From contig DATNIM010000042.1 in the NCBI GenBank assembly GCA_035604455.1, positions 72,221 to 136,220 on the forward strand: 64,000 nt of DNA, written 5' to 3'. Of this stretch, positions 58,267 to 64,000 are shown piece after piece. Source of the DNA: AG25 sp035604455. Its GTDB lineage: Bacteria; Gemmatimonadota; Gemmatimonadetes; Gemmatimonadales; GWC2-71-9. The notes under the pieces are model-generated. The model saw nothing but the letters and a program-made list of their open reading frames with translations, was not told the origin of the DNA and did no database searches. Each line of letters begins with the position of its first letter. Within the stretch, counting starts at the first letter, position 1. A program made the position numbers and the translations under genes.

Positions 58267-59241
58267 CTACTCCTCGCGAGCCTCGTCCAGGGCCTTAAGC
58301 AGCGCCGACAGCCTGTGGTCCCGGATCAGCGACAAGGAGGCCAGCTGTCCCTTGTAGGCGCGCTCGATCGCGCGGACGAGCGCCCGTTGCTGGTCCGGCT
58401 CGAGCCGCTGCCACGTCGCAAGCCCCGCCCACCATTCCTCGAAACTCGCGAGCAGTCGCTGCAGGAAAAGCGTGACGCCGCCCTCGCCCGCGGCCAGGTG
58501 ATACGTGAGACACGGTCCCGCGGCTGCCCACCCGAGCGCCGGTCCGAGCGAGACCGCGCGATCGAGCTCGTCCACGTCGATCACGCCCGATAGCACGAGA
58601 TCGACGCATTCGCGCCACACCGCGGCCGAGATGCGGCCGACCACATAGCCTGGGACGGTCTTGTTGACCCGGATCGTCAGACGGCCGAGCGCGTGGAGGT
58701 ACTCATCCGCCCGACGCACCGCGTCGGGGTCCGTGTGGGGCGACGGCACGACCTCGACCAGGGGGATGAGCTCCGGAGGGTTCAAGGGGTGCGTCACGAG
58801 GCAGCGGTCCTGTCGCCTGCAGCGGGCGAAGATGTCGGCCGGCGCGAGTCCCGAGGAGGAACTGGTGAGCAGCGCCCCGGGCGGGGCCAAGGGCTCCGTG
58901 ATTTCGAACAGCTTCTGCTTTGCCACCAAATCCTCGGGGATCGCCTCGATCACCCAGTCCGCGCCCGTGACTGCTTGGAGGAGGCTCCGCCCCTGGTTGA
59001 ACTCGAGCAGACCTCGCTCGACGATGCCGGACGAGGCACGCTGGTGCGCGACCAGGGCGCGGGCGCGGCGGGGGACTTCGGTCGCCGCCCGCTCGAGTCC
59101 GCGGGCGCTGGCGTCAAATACGGTCACGGGCCAGCCGGCCGAGACACACAGCGCCGCCCAGCCGCAGCCGATCTCGCCGGCACCGATGATGGCGACCTTC
59201 TCGGGCAGTGACTGCGGGAGGAGTCCCGCCTCGGCGGTCAC
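58267..59241 (-). CDS. 3-hydroxyacyl-CoA dehydrogenase family protein
   Basis: 324 residues without a crotonase domain. NAD motif VAIIGAGEIGCGWAALCVSAGWPVTVFDAS, then WVIEAIPEDLVAKQKLF, the catalytic His in LVTHPLNPPELIPLVEVVPSP, and VPGYVVGRISAAVWRECVDLV. The single-domain build and length match the L-gulonate 3-dehydrogenase/lambda-crystallin group as well as stand-alone HBDH, so the substrate may be a sugar acid or a hydroxyacyl-CoA. GTG 59241 overlaps the nucleoside hydrolase stop (GTGA). It is the last gene of a four-gene minus operon. Confidence 0.88.
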   Translation of the reverse strand: MTAEAGLLPQSLPEKVAIIGAGEIGCGWAALCVSAGWPVTVFDASARGLERAATEVPRRARALVAHQRASSGIVERGLLEFNQGRSLLQAVTGADWVIEAIPEDLVAKQKLFEITEPLAPPGALLTSSSSGLAPADIFARCRRQDRCLVTHPLNPPELIPLVEVVPSPHTDPDAVRRADEYLHALGRLTIRVNKTVPGYVVGRISAAVWRECVDLVLSGVIDVDELDRAVSLGPALGWAAAGPCLTYHLAAGEGGVTLFLQRLLASFEEWWAGLATWQRLEPDQQRALVRAIERAYKGQLASLSLIRDHRLSALLKALDEAREE

Positions 59242-60218
59242 GTGTGCACGGGTGTGCTTGCTTCGGGCTCCTCCGCCCACCGCAGCACGCGCTCGGCAAG
59301 GATCGCGTGGGCCAGGTCAACCCGCACCGACCGGGCGAACCGAACCTGCGCTCGGTCCCGATCGCCCTCCACCGCTCGGCGCGTGCGGCCGCGGGACTCA
59401 CCGTCCGACCGGTCGACGGTGACTGCCACCGATTCGAAGTCGAGCACGCGCGGATCGAGCAGCACGGCGATCGGCAGCACGTCGTTTACGACGCACCCGT
59501 CCACGCCTTCCGTGGCGCGGTGGAACTCGACGTAGAACCGCAACGCATCGTAGAGAAACCGTGCCCGCCGGCCTTCCGCGGCACCGAGGACGTCCACATC
59601 CGCTCGGGCCAGCACGAAGCGACGCGTCACGTCGAGGCCCACGAGCTCGCTCGGCAGCCCACCCAGGACGATCGCCAGCGCCTCCGGGTCGCACCAGGCG
59701 TTGAACTCGGAGTAGCGGGTCGTGTTGCCCGGTGCGTCGAGCGTTCCCACCATCGCGATGTGCCGCGACACCGTGGCTCTCACGAGCCCGGCGTCCCGCT
59801 TGAGAGCAAGCGCGAGGCTCGTGAGCGGCCCGAGCGTGACGAGCGTGACGGGCTCTGGCTGCTCGCGGAGCAGCCGCTCGAGCGGTTTGGTGAAGTCGAG
59901 CGCGACGCCAGCGGGAGGGAGGTCGACGTACCCGAGCCCCGACTCCCCGTGGGTTTCCGCGGCTCCCACGAATGCCCGGGTGAGCGGTCTGCGGGCCCCA
60001 ACGGCCAGGCGGAGGCGTTTTCCGGCAAGCCGCGCGATCGCGACGGCGTTCCGGTAGGCATTCTCGATCGTCGTGTTCCCGTAGGAAATCGAAACGCCGC
60101 GGACGTCGAGCTCCGGGGAGTTCGCGGCGAGGAGAAGGGCGAGCGCGTCGTCGATCCCGGGGTCGGTATCGATGATGAGGGGCAGCGGCACGCGCGATGG
60201 CTCCGCCGAGGCGAACAC
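59238..60218 (-). CDS. Inosine-uridine nucleoside hydrolase family protein
   Basis: 326 residues. Signature LIIDTDPGIDDALALLLAA holds the calcium-binding aspartates. VTLVTLGPLTSLALAL and the substrate-loop HIAMVGTLDAPGNTTRYSEFNAWCDPEAL are typical. Near the C-terminus the usual HDPxA catalytic His is replaced: the sequence reads VVNDVLPIAVL, so Asn stands where the His is expected. It may hydrolyse a different nucleoside or be impaired. The GTG at 60218 lies 9 nt after the tlpA-like stop. Confidence 0.88.
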   Translation of the reverse strand: MFASAEPSRVPLPLIIDTDPGIDDALALLLAANSPELDVRGVSISYGNTTIENAYRNAVAIARLAGKRLRLAVGARRPLTRAFVGAAETHGESGLGYVDLPPAGVALDFTKPLERLLREQPEPVTLVTLGPLTSLALALKRDAGLVRATVSRHIAMVGTLDAPGNTTRYSEFNAWCDPEALAIVLGGLPSELVGLDVTRRFVLARADVDVLGAAEGRRARFLYDALRFYVEFHRATEGVDGCVVNDVLPIAVLLDPRVLDFESVAVTVDRSDGESRGRTRRAVEGDRDRAQVRFARSVRVDLAHAILAERVLRWAEEPEASTPVHT

Positions 60219-60227
60219 GGCTATAGG

Positions 60228-61562
60228 CTAGGGAACGCGCACGGCCTTAGCAATAGCGGCGCGCAGCGCCGCGAACTCTTCCGCCCCTCCGAACCCGAAG
60301 ATGCGTTCGATCACCCGCCCCTGTCGGTCGAGGAGGACCGAGTAGGGAAGCCCCCGGTAGTGGTAGCGCGCCTTCATCTGCCCCGCGCCGACGAGGACGG
60401 GGAACGGCGGCCGGAACTCGCGAATAAACCGGAGCATGTCGGCTCGCGCCACGTCGTCCGAAATGGCTACGAGCTCGAGCTCCTCTCTCGGGAAGTCCCG
60501 ATAGAGGGCCGCCATGTTGGGGAACTCGGCGCGACACGGGTCGCACCAGGAGGCCCAGAAGTTGACGAGCACAACACGGCCGCGCAGGGACGCTAGACGA
60601 ACCGTGTCGCCGGCCGTGTCTGGGAGTGCGAAGGAAGGCATCGCCGAAGGCCCCGTGGGCGCAGCCCCCACTCGGAGAGAATCCGCGTCAAACGTGACCA
60701 CGACGCCGTCTGACCGAAGGGCCACCGCCGTCTCCTCAGGCCCCAGGGGACGGCTTTCGAGCAGAGCGCCGGACGCCGTGTCCACAACGTCCACCCGGCC
60801 CGCTGTGCCCGACGAGTCGCTCGCGCCCAGGACATAAAGCCTGCCATGTCCCAGTGCCATGGCGTAGTTGACGATCGCGTATCGAGCGGCGGCCGTCCGC
60901 CCGGAGGGTACGAGCGCAGGATCCGATTCCGTCGCATAGCGGTCGCGAGACATCCTCCAGCGCAGCGCTCCCGACTGGTCGTACTTCGAGAGCTCGTCCC
61001 GCACATAGGGTGCGAAGTAGACGCTCCCGTTCGTGTCGGTTGCCACGGCTCCCGCGTTTGCGAGTTCGACGAAGAAGGGGACTCTGGGCATGTGGACCGT
61101 CCCCACGCGGCCCACGACCCGTCCCAGGCTGTCGAGCAGCGTGAGGAGGGGGGCGGTATCGGGCTCTGCCTCGAAGGGGACGTAGTAGGGCGATCGAGCG
61201 GCAACGGTGGTTCCGGACGAAGCGGCGTAGACGCTTGCCGGAAATGGGCTGTCCCACTCGCGCACGAATGCTCCTGCGCTGTCGAACACAACAGCCTGTC
61301 CCGTGCGCTCCGTGATGAGGAGTTCGTGCCCAAGGGAGGCCACTGACACGGGGGTGGCGAGCCTCGGACCCGCGATGACCTGGGCTACCCGAAGCGCGTC
61401 GTCGAACCCGAGGATACGGCTTGAGTCCGGGTCCGCTGCCCAGCTCAAGGCCCCGAGCCGGGCGACGGGTGAGCGGTTGAAGAAGAGCAGCGTAAGGCCG
61501 GGTGCCGCGGGTCGGCAGGCGATGAGTCCCGCCAAGAGCGCCGCGGCACCGAGCCGCCGCAT
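60228..61562 (-). CDS. Lipoprotein with beta-propeller-like domain and TlpA thioredoxin domain
   Basis: 444 residues. The N-terminus MRRLGAAALLAGLIAC is a lipoprotein signal with an LIAC lipobox. The middle (about 30-300) has NHL/6-bladed-propeller-like repeats (LLITERTGQAVVFDSAGAFVREWD; GSVYFAPYVRDELSKYDQSGALRW; GRLYVLGASDSS). The C-terminal ~150 residues are a TlpA/ResA-like thioredoxin domain with WASWCDPCRAEFPNM as the active site. This fusion probably uses a redox centre outside the membrane. The ATG is 2 nt after the stop of the upstream secreted protein. Partner substrates unknown. Confidence 0.85.
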   Translation of the reverse strand: MRRLGAAALLAGLIACRPAAPGLTLLFFNRSPVARLGALSWAADPDSSRILGFDDALRVAQVIAGPRLATPVSVASLGHELLITERTGQAVVFDSAGAFVREWDSPFPASVYAASSGTTVAARSPYYVPFEAEPDTAPLLTLLDSLGRVVGRVGTVHMPRVPFFVELANAGAVATDTNGSVYFAPYVRDELSKYDQSGALRWRMSRDRYATESDPALVPSGRTAAARYAIVNYAMALGHGRLYVLGASDSSGTAGRVDVVDTASGALLESRPLGPEETAVALRSDGVVVTFDADSLRVGAAPTGPSAMPSFALPDTAGDTVRLASLRGRVVLVNFWASWCDPCRAEFPNMAALYRDFPREELELVAISDDVARADMLRFIREFRPPFPVLVGAGQMKARYHYRGLPYSVLLDRQGRVIERIFGFGGAEEFAALRAAIAKAVRVP

Positions 61563-61564
61563 CT

Positions 61565-61927
61565 CTAGCTCGCGGCCGCCACCGTCTTGATCTCGATCGT
61601 GTGGAGGCCGTGGTCAAAGTGTGTGGTGCCAGTGACCGTAACTTTGCCCTCGGCGTGATCGAGCAGCTTGGCGTTCTGCGCGTCGCCCGCTTTTTCACTC
61701 ACGGGCATGTAGATCGTACCGTCTGACCCGAGGATGGCGAGAGGAACGCCGGCCTTGGCGCAAGCGACGGCGCACTCCTTGTGTCCGGCGCCTTGCGCGC
61801 CGTGGGTCGTGAAGCAGTTCAGGTCGATCACCTGGCCGGTGATCGTCACGTCGGCGGGCGCCTGTGCCCGGAGTGGGACGGCGGCGCACGCGAGGACTAC
61901 GAGTCCGGCGAAAGTACGTTTCGACAC
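61565..61927 (-). CDS. Secreted cysteine-containing protein of unknown function
   Basis: 120 residues from GTG 61927, chosen because GGAGG lies 5 nt upstream; ATG 61939 would put the ribosome site inside the gene. The N-terminus is a signal peptide ending in PLRAQA. The mature part is a small beta domain: VTITGQVIDLNCFTTHGAQGAGHKECAVACAKAGVPLAILGSDGTIYM. The Cys/His pattern (C, H, H, C, C) resembles a metal or haem-type site, but no binding is shown. It heads the operon with the TlpA-like lipoprotein, which may keep its thiols reduced. Confidence 0.75.
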   Translation of the reverse strand: MSKRTFAGLVVLACAAVPLRAQAPADVTITGQVIDLNCFTTHGAQGAGHKECAVACAKAGVPLAILGSDGTIYMPVSEKAGDAQNAKLLDHAEGKVTVTGTTHFDHGLHTIEIKTVAAAS

Positions 61928-61981
61928 GGCAACCTCCATATGATGAAAGGTGAGACGGCCCGTTTCGGCTATATTGGCGCC

Positions 61982-62350
61982 ATGAGCGTGGTCTATCGCG
62001 CCCTCGTCGATGCGTTCGGCGCCGCTTGGGAGCGGGGGGACGTTGAAGCGATGGCTGCGTTGTTCACCCCCGACGCCACCTTCCTTGAAACGCCGTTCAG
62101 CCAGCCGATTCGTGGCCTCGCTGCGGTGCGCGAATACTGGCGGGACGTGCCCACCACGCAGGCCGAAATCGCGTTCCGCTCAGGCGAGATCTACGTTGCG
62201 GGACCCTGGTTTGCGACGGAGTTCCGCTGCACCTACCGTCGGCGCCGCACGGGCGAATGGGTCGATGCCCGGGGCGCCATGTTCTGCGAGACCACGGACG
62301 GCAAGCTGAGCGAGCTGCGCATGTATTGGCACCGGTATCCGGCAGGCTAG
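61982..62350 (+). CDS. SnoaL/NTF2-like family protein
   Basis: 122 residues. NTF2-like cone fold signature: YRALVDAFGAAWERGDVEAMAALFTPDATFLETPFSQPIRGLAAVREYW, then AEIAFRSGEIYVAGPWFATEFRCTYRRRRTGEWVDARGAMFCETTDGKLSELRMYWHRY. Such proteins are polyketide cyclases, isomerases or of unknown function. TATATT lies six bases before the ATG with no Shine-Dalgarno, a leaderless-type start. Divergent from the TlpA operon. Confidence 0.88.
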   Translation: MSVVYRALVDAFGAAWERGDVEAMAALFTPDATFLETPFSQPIRGLAAVREYWRDVPTTQAEIAFRSGEIYVAGPWFATEFRCTYRRRRTGEWVDARGAMFCETTDGKLSELRMYWHRYPAG

Positions 62351-62589
62351 CGACGCTCCACCCGGCAGTCCAGCCGCAGACTCTCCTGTTCTGAGCGCCG
62401 TTGTCCCAACCTGAGACGCCCGTTAACCGTATCCTATGTTGGTGAGTCTTATGGGCGTAACCAACGAACGATGCACTCCGAACCCGCAGGCCGTGAGACT
62501 GGCACCGTGCTTCAATTCACCGAACGGAACAGCATTGCCTGGGGTATACCTAGTGTTCGGGGAATCGCAGTAGGAGGAGGAAGAGGCCT

Positions 62590-63657
62590 ATGATCGGAAT
62601 CTTGGCACTGGCCTTGGCAGCAGCGAGCCCGCAGCCCGCAGCAATGCGCCCCGCGGACCCGCCGATCAAGCTTTGGCTCAGTGCGGATGGTGAATACGCA
62701 TCGGGCGATCACGCCCGGGTGCACCTGCGCGCTCAGCAGGACGGCTACGTCGTCGTGCTTCGGGCCGACGGCGAGGGCCGGTTGCGCGTGTTGTTCCCCG
62801 TCGATCCCGGCTCGGACAACTTCGTGCGCGGCGGCGACAAGCGTGAGATCCGCAGCCGCGGCGACCGCGATGCGTTCATCGTGGACGAGCGGGGTGGCGA
62901 CGGGCTGGTCGTCGCAGCCTGGTCGCCGTCCCCGTTCCACTTCAACGACTACGTTCGCAGCGACCACTGGGACTACGCCGCCCTCGATACGGTCCAGCTT
63001 GGCGGCGACAAGGAAGCGGGTCTCTTGTCAGTCGTTCAGGACATGGCGGGCACGTCGCACTTCGATTACGACGCGCTGCCGTACTCCGTGACGTCCGTGT
63101 CGGCGTACTACCAGACTCCGTACGTTGCCCCGTGCTGGGGGTGTGGCTGGGGCAGTGCGCTTGGGTTCGGCTGGGGCTGGCCGGGACTTCGTTTTGGGTT
63201 TGGATGGGGCACGCCCCTCGGCTGGGGCGCTCCATACTGCGCACCGTACTGGGGCTGCAGGGCTTTCTATTCGCCCGCTTTCTATGGGTTCTGGAACCCC
63301 TTCTCCTTCGGGTATGGCAGGCCCTACTACGGGTACCGGTTTGGTTTCGGGCGCCCGTATGCCTTCGGCACGTGGGGTCTCCGTCCGTACGGTGTCGGCT
63401 CAGGCTTCCTGATCAACCGGGTCCGTTCGCCGCTTGCATTCTCTCCGGCGCGCGTGCCTGTGAGCTCGGGGAATCGAGTGCTCGCGTCGCGGGCGCGCCC
63501 GGCGATGATCTCGGGGTCACGCGGTTGGACGCGGTCGGCAGGGGTGAGCTACATGTCGCCGCGGTCGGCACGCACGAGCGCGGGTCCTCGGAGTGGGGGA
63601 TTCGGCACGCGCGCGGCACGCTCTAGCGGCTCGCGCAGTGGAGCCCACCGGCGCTAG
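62590..63657 (+). CDS. DUF4384-type secreted protein with aromatic-Gly-rich tail
   Basis: 355 residues. The N-terminus MIGILALALAAASPQPAA is signal-like. Residues about 25-150 match DUF4384-like surface domains: IKLWLSADGEYASGDHARVHLRAQQDGYVVVLRADGEGRLRVLFP. From about 175 to 270 the sequence is extremely rich in Gly, Trp, Tyr and Phe with regular WG/FG/YG pairs (GFGWGWPG, GYGRPYYGYRFGFGRPY). The end is Ser/Arg/Gly-rich. The aromatic tail looks low-complexity and surface-exposed, or stacking. AGGAGGAGGAAG 7 nt before the ATG is an exceptionally strong Shine-Dalgarno. Followed by a terminator. Confidence 0.75.
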   Translation: MIGILALALAAASPQPAAMRPADPPIKLWLSADGEYASGDHARVHLRAQQDGYVVVLRADGEGRLRVLFPVDPGSDNFVRGGDKREIRSRGDRDAFIVDERGGDGLVVAAWSPSPFHFNDYVRSDHWDYAALDTVQLGGDKEAGLLSVVQDMAGTSHFDYDALPYSVTSVSAYYQTPYVAPCWGCGWGSALGFGWGWPGLRFGFGWGTPLGWGAPYCAPYWGCRAFYSPAFYGFWNPFSFGYGRPYYGYRFGFGRPYAFGTWGLRPYGVGSGFLINRVRSPLAFSPARVPVSSGNRVLASRARPAMISGSRGWTRSAGVSYMSPRSARTSAGPRSGGFGTRAARSSGSRSGAHRR

Positions 63658-63679
63658 CGTCACACGGTTTGTAGTACCG

Positions 63680-63712
63680 CGGGGCACGGAGGCGCCGTGC
63701 CCCGTTTTTTTT
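63680..63712 (+). terminator. Strong intrinsic terminator after DUF4384 gene
   Basis: A 10-bp GC stem CGGGGCACGG and CCGTGCCCCG around the loop AGGCG, followed at once by eight T (63705-63712). It lies 22 nt after the stop codon and before the convergent DUF190 gene. This is the best intrinsic terminator in the window. Confidence 0.93.
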
Positions 63713-63742
63713 GGGGACCCTACCCGACTACCGCTATTCGCG

Positions 63743-64000
63743 TCAGTCGTCGCTCGCCCGCAGTCCTTCCATCCGGTGGCGGTCCCGCTCGTCGGGCTTT
63801 GCGTTGGACGGCCGATAGAGGATCACATGGGCGCGTTCGAGCGTGATCAAGCCCCCGCCGATCATCCGGTCGAGCTCGGGTATGAGCGCTGTAATTGTTT
63901 CCTCCGTCTCCACGACCTCGACGATGAGCGGAAGGTCGAGCGAGAGCCTCAGGACCTTGTCTGTGTGGACGCGGCTTGAGGCCCCGAACCCGGCGACCCC
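63743..64000 (-). CDS. DUF190 family PII-like protein (5' partial)
   Basis: At least 85 residues to the window edge, with no start inside. The minus-strand frame reads GVAGFGASSRVHTDKVLRLSLDLP, then LIVEVVETEETITALIPELDRMIGGGLITLERAHVILYR, the DUF190 pattern, a PII-like ferredoxin fold. Members lie beside crcB fluoride-channel genes and may regulate them. If so, crcB should be just outside the window. The tail RPSNAKPDERDRHRMEGLRASDD is longer than usual. Confidence 0.85.
   Translation of the reverse strand, partial: GVAGFGASSRVHTDKVLRLSLDLPLIVEVVETEETITALIPELDRMIGGGLITLERAHVILYRPSNAKPDERDRHRMEGLRASDD

Noticed and set aside
62530..62589. ECF-sigma promoter (GGAAC followed by GTATAC) before the DUF4384 gene
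   Set aside because: The spacing is short and the match is weak; not distinguishable from chance by eye.

Overview
The window is a GC-rich, gene-dense bacterial chromosome segment. It has about 52 protein genes, short gaps, and many stop/start overlaps of the ATGA or GTGA type. No tRNA, rRNA, CRISPR array, insertion sequence or prophage was seen. A diderm envelope is indicated by an OmpA-type outer-membrane protein, several lipoprotein signal peptides and secreted peptidases. Aerobic heterotrophy is indicated by GlpD, beta-oxidation genes, proline dehydrogenase and a fused E1 dehydrogenase. The gene mix would suit Gemmatimonadota or a similar phylum, but that is an inference and nothing here proves it.

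Layout. 0-9 kb: an ATP-grasp ligase end, a zinc-ribbon metallopeptidase, glpD, and a tight operon of thiolase, FadJ-like protein, proline dehydrogenase and rsgA. 9-20.5 kb: a MEDS-type histidine kinase, a MazG-like protein, DUF1015, DJ-1/PfpI, a flavin reductase, fused 2-oxoacid dehydrogenase E1, a Ser/Thr kinase and Lon with a strong terminator. 20.5-31 kb, mostly minus strand: a TetR regulator and lipoprotein hydrolase, a TrmB-like regulator, unknown and secreted proteins (DUF4015, M14 peptidase), OmpA and a membrane chemoreceptor. 31-36 kb: a SelW-like gene that ordinary gene calling breaks at an in-frame TGA, a DExH helicase, a PAS-Fis protein, a lipoprotein and IspH. 36-50 kb: a DNA-repair district with Lhr helicase, MsrA, MutM, DnaE2, a small mutasome-linked protein, ImuB, two DUF72 paralogues, and a radical SAM protein with a zinc-ribbon microprotein. 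50-64 kb: PheA, an APC permease, a truncated histidine-kinase-like sensor, a HAD phosphatase, a glycosyltransferase, an mntR-mntH-usp operon, a four-gene minus operon (secreted protein, TlpA-like, nucleoside hydrolase, hydroxyacyl-CoA dehydrogenase), a SnoaL-like protein, a DUF4384 protein, a strong terminator and a DUF190 gene running off the end.

Main discoveries. (1) At 31184-31417 a 77-residue SelW/Rdx-family protein has TGA exactly at the redox position of CxxU. A perfect 7-bp hairpin with a GGUCU loop follows, as expected of a bacterial SECIS, so this is a selenoprotein gene. (2) An identical 20-nt element lies upstream of imuB (operon with dnaE2) and of the zinc-ribbon/radical SAM operon, and a degenerate copy precedes lhr. 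It carries a TTCGGG direct repeat with an 11-bp period and overlaps a good -10 box, which suggests a DNA-damage regulon with a LexA-like site. (3) Many start codons have a TAnnnT hexamer 5-9 nt upstream and no Shine-Dalgarno sequence, which suggests frequent leaderless transcription.
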